Notes: generated from the letters alone by a model not told the origin. 64,000 nucleotides of DNA from Burkholderiales bacterium (GCA_016790635.1 JAEUOR010000002.1:124001-188000); one strand, 5' to 3'. Numbered from the stretch's first letter, positions 9,061 to 18,161 are shown. Numbers and translations are program-made.

Positions 9061-9684
9061 TCAGTACAGCGTGCTGCGCAGCCGCTCCGGATAGGCGCGA
9101 TCGTATTCGGCCGCATCGACCTGCCCCGCGCTGATCTCGGCCAGGATCTGACCGTTGCTCGGCACGCTTGCGCGCGGCACCTGCGCGTCGGCAGCCCACA
9201 GGCGTGACCGCACCAGTGCCTTGGCGCACTGGAAATAGACGCGCTCCGCGGTGACTTCGATGACGGTCGTCGGCGCCTTGCCGTCCATCGCGAAACTCTG
9301 CGCGAGTGCGGCATCGTCCAAGATGCGGGCGCGACCGTTGATGCGCAAGGTCTCGTTGACGCCCGGTATCAGGAACAAGAGGGAAATGCGCGGATCGCCG
9401 ATCAGGTTCTTGAGCGAATCCAGCCGATTGTTGCCGCGCCGGTCGGGGATCAGCACGCGCTTCCTGTCGAGCACGCGCACGAACCCGGCCGGGTCGCCGC
9501 GCGGCGAGCAGTCCGTGCCACCCGGCCCGACGGTGGCGATGAGCACGAAGGGCGAGGCTTCGATCAAGGCGCGATACGCGTCGCTGATGTAGTCGATCTC
9601 CTTAGTCAGCGAGGCGCCGCCGGCCTGGCCATAAAGGGCTTCGAGGGCTTGCAGGGAGGTGATTTCAGACGCTGAAGTCGACAT
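9061..9684 (-). CDS. Pyridoxamine 5'-phosphate oxidase-family FMN protein
   Basis: A 207-residue protein of the split-barrel flavin-binding superfamily. The segments FVLIATVGPGGTDCSPRGDPAGFVRV, LIPDRRGNNRLDSLKNL and LLFLIPGVNETLRINGRA match, from memory, the MSMEG_1061-type subgroup. It probably binds FMN and reduces or oxidises a small molecule; a role in pyridoxal phosphate synthesis is not implied. It is convergent with the spermidine-synthase-like gene. The ATG at 9684 is the first in frame. Confidence 0.87.
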   Translation of the reverse strand: MSTSASEITSLQALEALYGQAGGASLTKEIDYISDAYRALIEASPFVLIATVGPGGTDCSPRGDPAGFVRVLDRKRVLIPDRRGNNRLDSLKNLIGDPRISLLFLIPGVNETLRINGRARILDDAALAQSFAMDGKAPTTVIEVTAERVYFQCAKALVRSRLWAADAQVPRASVPSNGQILAEISAGQVDAAEYDRAYPERLRSTLY

Positions 9685-9806
9685 GGACTGATCCTGAAGA
9701 AAATCTCGCTATGCTGCGATGGCGCAGTGCAAGCCTACCGTATCACGCTTCCTTTGCGCGGCGCGAAGGCACGATCGCGTCGTCCATTCCCGGCTTGCCC
9801 CCGGCG

Positions 9807-10673
9807 TCATCCGCCGCTGGCCGCCCCGTTACGGCGGCGAAACTCGGCGCAGGGATCGGGGCGTACATGAGCTTCGGTGGCGATCTGCCGGTCGTAGGCG
9901 CCGGCAGCCTCGATTGTGCCGGCTTCGGTAAAGCCCACCACCCAGGCGGGCTTCGCACCCAGGCGCGCAAGCCACACCGGCACACCGAAGTCGCGGCGCA
10001 CGTGGCCGTTGCCGGCGATCAGCACTGCGCCGGTCGCGCCCCGGTCGTGCAGTGCGAGGGCCATCGCGGCATCGCGTGCCATCTGCGCGCGCGCCATGGC
10101 CGGCAGCAAGGTGCGGGGCAAGGCATCGCAGTGACCGACGCGGACCGCTTCTTCGATGGCGGCGACGACTGCCGGCGGCAGTGGGGCATGAAGTTCAAGA
10201 CGCGCGAGCTCGGCGGACGAGAACGCCGCGGCAATCCCTTCGCGAACCACCCGCTGCGCGTCGGCGCGCGAGACGTTGACCGCGATGAGCGGCAGGTCGT
10301 ACTGCAACGCGAGGGCGACGAATGGCCGGTAGAAAACCCAGTTCCAGGCGCTGCGCTCCGGCGTGGCCTGCGCGATCAGATAGGCGGCGTCGCGCGGGCG
10401 TTCGCGCCGTGCGCGTTCGATGTCCGCCTGGCGCTCACGGTCGAATTGCTCCATCAGGAGCGCTGGCCTGGACGACGGGTCTGTCGCCAGCGCGGTGGCC
10501 AACGCTTCGGCACGCAGGCGGTGGTGGTGCGGGTTGTCGTGCATCTCGCCCAGAAGGACCACCCGGTGGCGCATCAGATCGGCAGACAGCCTGGCCGAAT
10601 CGGAACTGCTGGTGGTGGCGCAGCCGGCAAGAAAGAGGCTGGCTGCGGCGAGCAGCGCGCTCCCTGTGCGCAA
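9807..10673 (-). CDS. ChaN/DUF399-family lipoprotein, probable heme-binding
   Basis: The family is recognised by GEMHDNPHHHRLRAEAL near the N-terminus, the LLMEQFDRERQ segment and the C-terminal VLIAGNGHVRRDFGVPVWL. In Campylobacter ChaN the same fold binds heme. I place the start at TTG 10673 (288 residues), which gives a lipoprotein signal MRTGSALLAAASLFLAGC with the lipobox Cys 18. A CTG at 10682 overlapping the upstream stop is an alternative. The gene follows bacterioferritin by 5 nt on the same strand, so the context supports iron or heme handling at the membrane. Confidence 0.82.
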   Translation of the reverse strand: MRTGSALLAAASLFLAGCATTSSSDSARLSADLMRHRVVLLGEMHDNPHHHRLRAEALATALATDPSSRPALLMEQFDRERQADIERARRERPRDAAYLIAQATPERSAWNWVFYRPFVALALQYDLPLIAVNVSRADAQRVVREGIAAAFSSAELARLELHAPLPPAVVAAIEEAVRVGHCDALPRTLLPAMARAQMARDAAMALALHDRGATGAVLIAGNGHVRRDFGVPVWLARLGAKPAWVVGFTEAGTIEAAGAYDRQIATEAHVRPDPCAEFRRRNGAASGG

Positions 10674-10678
10674 GTGCC

Positions 10679-11158
<480 letters not shown>

Positions 11159-11194
11159 TGGGATGGTCCGGTTGTTGGTAAGCGAATCTGAATG

Positions 11195-11416
11195 CTAAAG
11201 AGGCCGCGGGTTTGCGGCAACCCGGCCGCGCACTTCAAGTCTAGCGACTGGTCTGGGCCTTGCATCGTCGAATATTTCCTTGGCCAGCACTGCGCAGCGC
11301 CCGCATTGCTGAGCGATGCCCAGATGCACTGCCATTTCGCGGAACGACGCGCAGCCATCACCCGCGCAGGCGCGGATGGCGCGATCAGAGACGGGGTTGC
11401 AGAGACAGACGATCAT
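11195..11416 (-). CDS. bfd: Bacterioferritin-associated ferredoxin
   Basis: A 73-residue BFD-like [2Fe-2S] protein with cysteines at 4, 6, 38 and 41 (CLC and CGRC), the family arrangement. It is known to dock on bacterioferritin and pass electrons to release stored iron. It is the first gene of bfd-bfr-chaN and reads away from tonB. The intergenic region holds a Fur-box-like sequence, so iron starvation probably induces it. Confidence 0.93.
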   Translation of the reverse strand: MIVCLCNPVSDRAIRACAGDGCASFREMAVHLGIAQQCGRCAVLAKEIFDDARPRPVARLEVRGRVAANPRPL

Positions 11417-11480
11417 TGGCGCGACTGGTGTCAGGACTCCGAAGTGTCAATGCTAACGGGTCCCAATTGAAAATGCAATT

Positions 11481-11499
11481 GATACGCATTATCATTATA
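11481..11499 (-). promoter_or_regulatory. Fur-box-like operator between bfd and tonB
   Basis: Read on the minus strand this is TATAATGATAATGCGTATC, which matches the left part of the Fur consensus GATAATGATAATCATTATC over 11 consecutive bases. It lies 64 nt before bfd and 90 nt before the chosen tonB start, so one site could control both directions. Binding is inferred from sequence only. Confidence 0.65.
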
Positions 11500-11588
11500 C
11501 CTGTAATTGACCCCACGCGGCTTCTACAAGGGGTCGTCCGCAGTTGCCGGGGCTGTTATTCTTGCAACTGGATTTCATAAGCACCCCT

Positions 11589-12305
11589 GTGGCTGCTATC
11601 ACTGTCTTGAGGCCATTCGATTCCGCGCGCTGGACCGGCATTGCGGTCGCGCTTGCGCTGCATGTCTTGGCGGCGCTGCTCATCTTCAGCTACGCACCCG
11701 CGCGCGAAGCGCTGCGCGTCATCGCGCCGGTGATCGTCGACATCATCACCCCACCCACAGCGGCGCCGCCGCGCGTGGTGCCGGAAACACCGCGTCCGCC
11801 GCCGCCCCAGGCGCCGCCGCCGCGTCCGCGCGCCGAGGTGCGCCCGCCGCCTACCGCACCTGCGAGTTCCGCGCCGGTATTGGCAACCGAAGCGCCGGCA
11901 GCGCCACCGGCCGCCGCGCCTGCGCCCGCTCCGCCGCGGCCTGCACCTGAGGCACCCCCCGCGGTCGCTTCGCCGCCGGTGGCGATCGCCCCGCCGACCG
12001 CGCCGCCTCCGCCCGTCCCAATCACTCCCCCTGACTTCAAGGCCGATTACCTGGACAACCCGGCGCCGGCTTATCCGCCACTGTCGCGCCGCATGGGCGA
12101 GCAGGGGCGCGTGGTGTTGCGGGTCATGGTCGATGCGAGCGGATTGCCCTCGAGTGTCGAAGTCCGTACCAGCAGCGGCTCGGAGCGCCTCGACCTGGCC
12201 GCGCTCGAAGCGGTGAAGCGCTGGAAGTTCGTTCCCGCGCGACAGGGCGAGCGCGCCGTGCCGGCGCAGGTGCTGGTCCCGATTTCATTCAATTTGAAAG
12301 GCTGA
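11589..12305 (+). CDS. tonB: Energy transducer TonB
   Basis: The protein has one N-terminal transmembrane helix (TGIAVALALHVLAALLIFSY), a Pro/Ala-rich periplasmic spacer of about 100 residues and a C-terminal TonB domain (PAYPPLSRRMGEQGRVVLRV, then LDLAALEAVKRWKFVPA). It couples the proton-motive force to outer-membrane receptors, of which two are encoded nearby (zinc and heme). I chose GTG 11589 (238 residues); a TTG at 11544 would add 15 residues and a later TTG is possible. It leads tonB-exbB-exbD, with only 2 nt to exbB. Confidence 0.92.
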   Translation: MAAITVLRPFDSARWTGIAVALALHVLAALLIFSYAPAREALRVIAPVIVDIITPPTAAPPRVVPETPRPPPPQAPPPRPRAEVRPPPTAPASSAPVLATEAPAAPPAAAPAPAPPRPAPEAPPAVASPPVAIAPPTAPPPPVPITPPDFKADYLDNPAPAYPPLSRRMGEQGRVVLRVMVDASGLPSSVEVRTSSGSERLDLAALEAVKRWKFVPARQGERAVPAQVLVPISFNLKG

Positions 12306-12307
12306 AC

Positions 12308-13066
12308 ATGCAGCAGTCCCTGGGCTTTGCCCACTTCCTGGCGCAGGCCGACGGTGTCGCCCGCGCCATCCTGGTGATCATGTTGCTGATGTCGCTGACG
12401 ACCTGGTACCTCATCATCGCCAAGTCGTTGCGCAACATCCTGATCCGGCGCGAAAGCGCGCGCTTTCTCAAGGAGTTCTGGCAGGCGCGCGACCTCGACG
12501 CCGTGGCGCGCGGGCTTGCCGCAGCGCCGCCGCAGGAGCCGTTCGGACTCCTGCTGCAGCGCGGCCTGCGGGCAATCGAGCAACATCGCACGCGTGGTGC
12601 GACGCGCCTGGCCGAGTCCGGCGGTGCCGACGAGTACCTGACCCGCGCCCTGCGCCGCGCCATCGATGAGGCCGCGGCGCGCGCCGAGTCCGGTCTGACC
12701 GTGCTGGCCTCGGTGGGCAGCTCGGCGCCCTTCATCGGCCTCTTCGGTACCGTCTGGGGCATCTACCACGCGCTGATCGCGATCGGGCTTTCCGGACAGG
12801 GCACGCTCGACAAGGTCGCCGGGCCGGTCGGCGAGGCGCTCATCATGACCGCTTTGGGGCTGGCGGTCGCGATTCCCGCGGTGCTGGCCTACAACGCCTT
12901 CACGCGCCACAACCGGGTCGTCGCCGCGGAGCTGGACGGCTTTGCGCACGATGTCTACGCGTTCATGTCGACCGGGCATCGCGATGAAAATGGCGGCCAG
13001 GCGGGCGACCGTCAAGCCGCCGGCGCAGCGCGGCAGGTCCCTGCCGCGGCGACGAAGGGAGCCTGA
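12308..13066 (+). CDS. exbB: ExbB (MotA/TolQ/ExbB proton channel family)
   Basis: A 252-residue inner-membrane protein with three hydrophobic helices: an early one (ILVIMLLMSLTTWYLIIAKS) and a later pair around ASVGSSAPFIGLFGTVWGIYHAL and ALIMTALGLAVAIPAVLAYN. These are the conserved TolQ/ExbB signatures. With ExbD it forms the proton channel that energises TonB. Its stop is 1 nt before the exbD start, so translation is coupled. Confidence 0.95.
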   Translation: MQQSLGFAHFLAQADGVARAILVIMLLMSLTTWYLIIAKSLRNILIRRESARFLKEFWQARDLDAVARGLAAAPPQEPFGLLLQRGLRAIEQHRTRGATRLAESGGADEYLTRALRRAIDEAAARAESGLTVLASVGSSAPFIGLFGTVWGIYHALIAIGLSGQGTLDKVAGPVGEALIMTALGLAVAIPAVLAYNAFTRHNRVVAAELDGFAHDVYAFMSTGHRDENGGQAGDRQAAGAARQVPAAATKGA

Positions 13067-13067
13067 C

Positions 13068-13487
13068 ATGGCCTTCGGCGGATTCGACCGTTCCGCGCAT
13101 GGCACGCCGCAGGCGGAGATCAACATGATCCCGCTGATCGACGTGATGCTGGTGCTGCTGGTGATCTTCATCGTCACCGCGCCACTCCTCACGCACGCGG
13201 TCAAGATCGACCTGCCGCGCGCATCATCGAGCGCCAACCAGACCAAGCCCGACAATGTGCAGCTGGGCATTTTCGCCGACGGGCGGGTGTTCTGGAACGG
13301 CAGTGAGATCGACGCGAAATCGCTGCCGGAGCGTTTCGCCGAGGCGGCACGCATGCAGCCGCCGCCGGAACTGCACTTGCGTGCCGAACGCGCAGCGCGC
13401 TATGAACTGGTCGCGCAGACCATGTCCGCGGCCGCCAAGGCGGGAATTCAGCGCATCGGCTTCGTCACCGATCCCGGCGAGCGCTGA
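13068..13487 (+). CDS. exbD: ExbD (biopolymer transport protein)
   Basis: This 139-residue protein has a short cytoplasmic N-terminus, a single transmembrane helix with the essential aspartate (INMIPLIDVMLVLLVIFIVT) and a periplasmic domain. The ATG at 13068 follows GAAGGGAG at normal distance; a longer in-frame extension overlapping exbB is unnecessary. It completes the TonB-ExbB-ExbD energiser. A GCCGC-AA-GCGGC hairpin (13490-13501) follows without a T-tract, and the Fur-family gene begins 72 nt later. Confidence 0.95.
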   Translation: MAFGGFDRSAHGTPQAEINMIPLIDVMLVLLVIFIVTAPLLTHAVKIDLPRASSSANQTKPDNVQLGIFADGRVFWNGSEIDAKSLPERFAEAARMQPPPELHLRAERAARYELVAQTMSAAAKAGIQRIGFVTDPGER

Positions 13488-13559
13488 AGGCCGCAAGCGG
13501 CGCTCGCTTCAGGAGCGGCGGCGCAGTAAACTTGCGCGGTTCTTCCCTGGAGGCACCGC

Positions 13560-13961
13560 ATGGAACGCTATAGCCGGCAGCGCGACGCGATATTCGCGGC
13601 GATCTCGGCTGCCGGCCGCCCGCTTTCTCCGCAAGAGGTCCTGGCAGCGGGGCGTGGCGAAGTCGCCTCGCTGAGCATCGCCACGGTCTATCGCGCCTTG
13701 AAGACCCTGACCGAGGAAAAGTGGATTCGCGCAGTCGAACTGCCGGGCGAGCCGGACCGCTACGAGGTCACTTCGCTTGGCGAGCATCATCATTTCAAAT
13801 GCCGCTCATGCGGGCGCGTGTTCGACGTGTTCCACGATTTTGACAGCCGCAAGCTGCCTGCGCCGCCGGAATTTCATGTTGACCGGCTCGACATCCTGCT
13901 CTACGGTCGCTGCAACGAATGCCCCGGCCCGAGCGGCGGGCGCACGCGCTCGCGCGCCTGA
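13560..13961 (+). CDS. Fur-family metalloregulator, probable Zur
   Basis: A 133-residue repressor with an N-terminal winged helix (SIATVYRALKTLTEE is the recognition region). The metal-binding half has His76-78 (HHH), Cys81/Cys84 (CRSC) and Cys118/Cys121 (CNEC), a structural zinc site. Fur, Zur and PerR cannot be separated by motif alone. The neighbours are a ZnuD-type zinc receptor and PEP-CTERM proteins, one resembling a Zur-repressed family, so Zur is favoured. The preceding tonB-exbBD group also fits Fur. The start has a good CTGGAGG ribosome site. Confidence 0.85.
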   Translation: MERYSRQRDAIFAAISAAGRPLSPQEVLAAGRGEVASLSIATVYRALKTLTEEKWIRAVELPGEPDRYEVTSLGEHHHFKCRSCGRVFDVFHDFDSRKLPAPPEFHVDRLDILLYGRCNECPGPSGGRTRSRA

Positions 13962-14114
13962 AGACCTCTCGCCGCCGCGCGCGGCGACCCTGCCTTTCGC
14001 GCTGGTTTCAGTCCGCCAAGTCCGTAGCGCGACGGCGCATCGCTACGCGCTGCGCGGCCGTTCTCTGCGTCGCGCTTTCAAGTGTCGGCAGGGCGCCGGA
14101 ACGTCAGAGCTAGT

Positions 14115-14855
14115 TCAGGCGCTCTTGCGGCGCCTACGCGCTACCGTGCCGACCAGCGCCAATCCTGCCAGCAACATGGCGTAGGCCTCGGGCTCGGGTA
14201 CTGCGAGCGCATGGACTGCGTTCTCGAAGTTCGCGGCTGACAGGCCGTGATTCATGACGAACAGGAATGGATCGCTATCCTGATAGCCGGTCGCTGACAT
14301 GCCGTCGACTCCGCGCGACGTCAAGGCCAGGGTGACCATGTAGGCGCCGACGGGGGTGGGTACCGGGCCTGCGTTGCTGATCAGAAAATCGATATGGGTA
14401 TGGATGCCGCCACCGGCGTCGGCTGCGTCGAGCACACCCAACGGGTTGGTCACACCCATGCCATTGATGAAGGTCTGCCCGCCAAACGCGTCCTCGATGG
14501 TAAAGGTCTTGCCTGCCGCGGGCGCACCCCAGGCCGAGCCGTTCCAGAATTTGAGTACGCTGCTGGCCTGGTACCACAACTGCTGTCCCGCCAGGAATGT
14601 CCCGTCCTCCATCTCGAAGCCAGGATCATCGGTCTTGTGTGGACCGCCAAACAGGTCACCGAAATTGCCTTCGTAAATCTTGTAGCCGGTACTGAACTGC
14701 GTCTCGGCGTTGCCGCCTAGCGTGATTTTGCCGGCGTTGAGAGTGATCTGAACATCGCCAGCGTGTTGTGCGGAAACGGGCGGGGACAGCAGCAGGGCGG
14801 CGGACGTGAATACCGCTGCCACAAGGGCGGAGTGACGGGCGGAGGGACGAAGCAT
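14115..14855 (-). CDS. PEP-CTERM protein with HTHID motif, paralogue of the 17085 gene
   Basis: This 246-residue secreted protein has a signal peptide (cut after PPVSA) and a C-terminal exosortase sorting signal: VPEPEAYAMLLAGLALVGTVA followed by RRRRKS. The mature part shares GDxxGGPxKTDDPGF, an FW near the middle, an HxHxD block (IHTHIDFLI), GAYxVxLxL and a final GLSAANFENA segment with the protein at 17085-17948. I know no named function. The His/Asp block could bind metal. It is divergent from the ZnuD-like receptor across 91 nt, which suggests shared zinc-responsive control. Confidence 0.82.
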   Translation of the reverse strand: MLRPSARHSALVAAVFTSAALLLSPPVSAQHAGDVQITLNAGKITLGGNAETQFSTGYKIYEGNFGDLFGGPHKTDDPGFEMEDGTFLAGQQLWYQASSVLKFWNGSAWGAPAAGKTFTIEDAFGGQTFINGMGVTNPLGVLDAADAGGGIHTHIDFLISNAGPVPTPVGAYMVTLALTSRGVDGMSATGYQDSDPFLFVMNHGLSAANFENAVHALAVPEPEAYAMLLAGLALVGTVARRRRKSA

Positions 14856-14910
14856 GATGGTTCCTGGCTGATATGAAAGGGAGCTATGGGGCCGTCTTGA
14901 TCTAATCTAT

Positions 14911-14928
14911 AATGAGAAGTCATTCGCA
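14911..14928 (+). promoter_or_regulatory. Candidate Fur/Zur-type operator upstream of znuD
   Basis: AATGAGAAGTCATTCGCA contains the dyad AATGA-GAAG-TCATT and resembles a Fur box with one inserted base. The same AATGAGAA-N7-CGCA pattern recurs at 18058-18075 before the third PEP-CTERM gene (12 of 18 bases identical). It lies between two divergent genes. Whether Zur or Fur binds is not shown. Confidence 0.45.
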
Positions 14929-14946
14929 GTTTGAGGGTTCGCAGTC

Positions 14947-17064
14947 ATGTTGTCAAGCGGGCGCTGGCGCACCGCCATGCTGCTGGCATGCGCCTTGTGG
15001 TCCGCGGCTGCGCTTGCCCGCGATGCCGCGCCGGGCGCGGCCGGCGAGACGGAGCTCAAGGAAATCGAAGTACGCGAGAGCGCGCCCGCAGACGCGCCGC
15101 GTGAGCCGGTGCGCCCCACCTTGCGTCTGCGCATCGACGAGTTGCGCGAGCGTGGCGGCGAGACCTTGGGCGAGGCGATCGCCGACGAGCCCGGCGTGGC
15201 CAATTCGACCTTCGGCCCCGGTGTCGGTATTCCGGTAATCCGCGGCCTGACCGGCAGCCGCGTGCGCGTCCTGTCCAATGGCGCTGCCACGCATGACGCG
15301 GCGACTTTCAGTCCCGACCATGCGACCAGTGCGGAAGCCATGCTGGCCGACGAGGTGCGCATCCTGCGCGGGCCGGCGACCATCCGCTACGGCGGCGGTG
15401 CGATCGGCGGTGCGATCGACGTGATCGACAATCGTATTCCGCGCCGCCCGCCGCAACGTCCTGTCAGTGGCGTGCTGCAGGGACGCCACAATTTCAATGG
15501 CGACGTCGATGCCGCTTCGTTCAAGTTCGACGCCGGCTCGGGTCTGGCGGCGCTGCATGCCAGCGGCTTCACGCGCCGTCGCAACAACGCGGTCATTCCC
15601 GGCTGCGCCGTCGATGGTGAAGCGATCCGCGCGCAGTTCGGCCTCGTCAGCACGCGCAACACCTGCGGCTACCTCGACAACACGCGCGCGCGCGCCGACG
15701 CGCTGACCGTAGGCGGCGCATGGTTCGGCAGCGCCGGCAGCCTGGGCCTGGCGACCTCGCGCCTGACCAACAACTACGGCATACCGCCTTCGGCCGGGCA
15801 TTCGCACGGTGACGGCGCGGTGCGCATCGACCTGGCCAACGAGCGCCATGACCTGCGCGCCGAAGTTTGGGGCGAAGGCGAATGGATCGACGTGGTGCGT
15901 CTGGAACTGGGGCGCACTCGCTATCGCCATCACGAACTCGAAGGTACGCGCATCGCGACCACCTTCGAGAACCGTGTCACGGAACTGCGCGTCGAGGTCG
16001 AACACCGTCTCGGCCGGCGCGTCTCGGGCACTCTGGGCTGGCAGTCCGTCGACCGCGATTTCTCGGCCGTCGGCGCCGAGGCGTTCATCCCGCGTACCGC
16101 GACCGATACACGCGCGCTGTACCTGACGGAGCGCATCGATCTGGGTGGTGGATTGCGCCTGGAAGCGGCCTGGCGGCAAGAGCGCCAGGGCACTCAAGCT
16201 CAGCCGCAGCGCACCGTCGATCGTCGCTTGTTGACCTTTCCGTTGCGCACGTTTCGCATCGAGTCGCATTCGCTGTCGGCGAGCTGGGAATTCGCCGAAA
16301 AGGCCAGCGTTTCATTTGTGCAGTCGCGCGGACGGCGCGCCCCCGACGTGCACGAACTGTATTCCTTCGGCCCGCATCTGGCCACCAACACCTTTGACAT
16401 CGGCAGCTCCAACTTGCGCGCTGAAACCATGCGCGGCAAGGACTTGATCCTGGATGTCGACCGCGAGCGCGTGCGTGCGCACGTCGCCGTATTCGAGAAC
16501 TCCGCGACCGACTTTCTCTTCCAGCGCAGTGCCGGCAACTTGTTTTTCGACACCGACGAGGCACGCTTTCGCGTCCGATGCGTGCGCCTGGAGGACTGCC
16601 TGCCGGTGACCCGCTACGACCAGGCGGACGCGCGCTTTCGCGGTTACGAGGTCGATCTGGCACTGCGTCTGCGCGGTTACCTGCCCGGTGTCACCGAGTT
16701 GTCGGTATTCGGCGATCGGGTGCGCGGGCGTTTCCCGGCACGCTTCGAGGATGTGCCCCGCCTGCCCACGCCGCGCTATGGGGTCGGCATCGCCAACGTC
16801 ACTGGCGCTTGGACCTTACGCATGCGCTACACGCGTGTCGAAGGCCAGGCCTATCCCGGCGCCAACGAGACCATGACGCGCGGATACGAACTGCTCAACG
16901 CCAGCGCAGCGTGGCGCTGGCGCGGCGGCGGGCGTGATGCCACTCTTTTCATTCGGGGTCGCAACCTGCTGGATCGCGAGATTCGCAACGCGACGTCTTT
17001 CCTGCGCAACTTCAGCCCGGAAGCCGGGCGCGCCGTGGAAATCGGCGCGGAGGTGCGTTATTGA
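14947..17064 (+). CDS. znuD: TonB-dependent zinc receptor, ZnuD-like
   Basis: This 705-residue outer-membrane protein has a signal peptide (ending about ALARDA), a plug with GIPVIRGLTGSRVRVLSNGA, the ZnuD-type FSPDHATSAEAM and EVRILRGPATIRYGGGAIGGAIDVID stretches, and a 22-strand barrel ending in Tyr. An extracellular-loop segment NNYGIPPSAGHSHGDG (His-rich, about residue 280) closely resembles the zinc-binding loop of Neisseria ZnuD. It would import zinc, or possibly heme, powered by the TonB-ExbBD encoded just upstream. It is flanked by two paralogous PEP-CTERM genes. I see no znuABC in the window. Confidence 0.87.
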   Translation: MLSSGRWRTAMLLACALWSAAALARDAAPGAAGETELKEIEVRESAPADAPREPVRPTLRLRIDELRERGGETLGEAIADEPGVANSTFGPGVGIPVIRGLTGSRVRVLSNGAATHDAATFSPDHATSAEAMLADEVRILRGPATIRYGGGAIGGAIDVIDNRIPRRPPQRPVSGVLQGRHNFNGDVDAASFKFDAGSGLAALHASGFTRRRNNAVIPGCAVDGEAIRAQFGLVSTRNTCGYLDNTRARADALTVGGAWFGSAGSLGLATSRLTNNYGIPPSAGHSHGDGAVRIDLANERHDLRAEVWGEGEWIDVVRLELGRTRYRHHELEGTRIATTFENRVTELRVEVEHRLGRRVSGTLGWQSVDRDFSAVGAEAFIPRTATDTRALYLTERIDLGGGLRLEAAWRQERQGTQAQPQRTVDRRLLTFPLRTFRIESHSLSASWEFAEKASVSFVQSRGRRAPDVHELYSFGPHLATNTFDIGSSNLRAETMRGKDLILDVDRERVRAHVAVFENSATDFLFQRSAGNLFFDTDEARFRVRCVRLEDCLPVTRYDQADARFRGYEVDLALRLRGYLPGVTELSVFGDRVRGRFPARFEDVPRLPTPRYGVGIANVTGAWTLRMRYTRVEGQAYPGANETMTRGYELLNASAAWRWRGGGRDATLFIRGRNLLDREIRNATSFLRNFSPEAGRAVEIGAEVRY

Positions 17065-17065
17065 A

Positions 17066-17083
17066 GGCCGACGGGCGTCGGCC
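17066..17083. terminator. Hairpin between convergent znuD and PEP-CTERM genes
   Basis: GGCCGAC (17066-17072) and GTCGGCC (17077-17083) form a perfect 7-bp stem with a 4-nt GGGC loop in the 20-nt gap between convergent genes. It has no clear T-tract on either strand, so termination is plausible rather than certain. Confidence 0.5.
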
Positions 17084-17084
17084 C

Positions 17085-17948
17085 TCAGGCACCGGCCTTG
17101 GTTTTTCGCGCGGCGGTCCTGGCGACCAGCGCGGCTCCCAGCGCGAGCATGACCCAAACCGCCGGTTCAGGCACCGCAGGAAGAGGCGGCGTAGCGAGTG
17201 AAGCGTAGGCCGTCTGGAATTGCGCGCTTGTGAGCCCGTAGTTGAACAACAGGCTGAAGGGCGTCGAATCCGCGTAGCCGGGTGCCGCGAGGCTGAGCCC
17301 GATCAGGTAGGCACCATTGGCAGGCGTGCCGCCGGTCTTGCCGATCTCCCAGTCCAGGTGTGCATGGAAGGAGCCATTTGGCGCCGCTTCGTCGATCAGC
17401 GCCGGGTTGGGGCCGCTGATGCCGGTGCCTGAAATGCGTGTGCCCTGCTCATAGAGCGTGAATTGCGCTGCCAACGCGGGATTGCAAAGGAACTCGTCTC
17501 CGATCTCGCAGAACAGGTAAGCAGTGGCAATGTCGGTCGGCACCGCGCCGTCCAGGCGCACGAACGTGCCTGCCGCGGCGCTGCTCCAGGCGGGGGCGGA
17601 CGGCGTCCAGAATTGCAAGGTGCCGATACCGCGCGCATACACCAGCGTGTCCGCCGGGAGCGCGCCTGCAAAACTCTGAAAGCCGGGATCGTCGGTCTTG
17701 CGCGGGCCGCCAGCGAAGTCGCCGAAATCGGCGGTGTAGAGGTTGCGGTTTGCCAGGTAGTCAAAGCCGAATCCGCCGGCCGGTGGAACCCCGCCATGCG
17801 CAAAAAAGCCGGCCGTGAGCCTACCCGCCGATTGGCCGACCAGCACATCGTAGCCGGCGGCGAACGCCAGGGAGGCCGGCACGGACAGGACCGCTGCCAG
17901 CACGCAGGAAGTGAGTCGGCGGCCGGACGGTAGGAGAGCTTGCAACAT
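17085..17948 (-). CDS. PEP-CTERM protein with HAHLD motif, paralogue of the 14115 gene
   Basis: A 287-residue exported protein with a signal peptide (cleaved near AFA-AGYD) and a C-terminal VPEPAVWVMLALGAALVARTAARK sorting signal. It shares with the 14115 gene the blocks FGDFAGGPRKTDDPGF, QFW, HAHLDWEI, NGAYLIGLSL and NYGLTSAQF. Unlike its paralogue it has a two-cysteine insert (CEIGDEFLC). Function is unknown; metal capture at the cell surface is my inference from the His/Asp block and the ZnuD neighbour. It is divergent from the 18162 gene. Confidence 0.8.
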   Translation of the reverse strand: MLQALLPSGRRLTSCVLAAVLSVPASLAFAAGYDVLVGQSAGRLTAGFFAHGGVPPAGGFGFDYLANRNLYTADFGDFAGGPRKTDDPGFQSFAGALPADTLVYARGIGTLQFWTPSAPAWSSAAAGTFVRLDGAVPTDIATAYLFCEIGDEFLCNPALAAQFTLYEQGTRISGTGISGPNPALIDEAAPNGSFHAHLDWEIGKTGGTPANGAYLIGLSLAAPGYADSTPFSLLFNYGLTSAQFQTAYASLATPPLPAVPEPAVWVMLALGAALVARTAARKTKAGA

Positions 17949-17999
17949 GGGAGCACCTGGAGAGAGTCAAAGAAAGTCTACCATCTTGCGAATGCATGC

Positions 18000-18075
18000 G
18001 CGTTATCCAGAATGCATCAATCGTCTTGACGGGAACTATTAATGCAACTAAGATGCAAATGAGAACAATAACGCA
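18000..18075. promoter_or_regulatory. Candidate operator region between two divergent PEP-CTERM genes
   Basis: This AT-richer spacer carries an inverted pair, GCGTTAT (18000-18006) and ATAACGC (18068-18074), and the AATGAGAACAATAACGCA element (18058-18075) that matches the one before znuD. ATGCAT-like repeats lie between. Coordinated metal-responsive control of both flanking genes is inferred. Confidence 0.4.
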
Positions 18076-18161
18076 ACAACGGCTGCGACGCGCCTTTCTG
18101 CAGTGTCGTGACGCAGCGCTTGGCGCACATCCCAGTGAACGAATCTCCGGAGATACGACCC

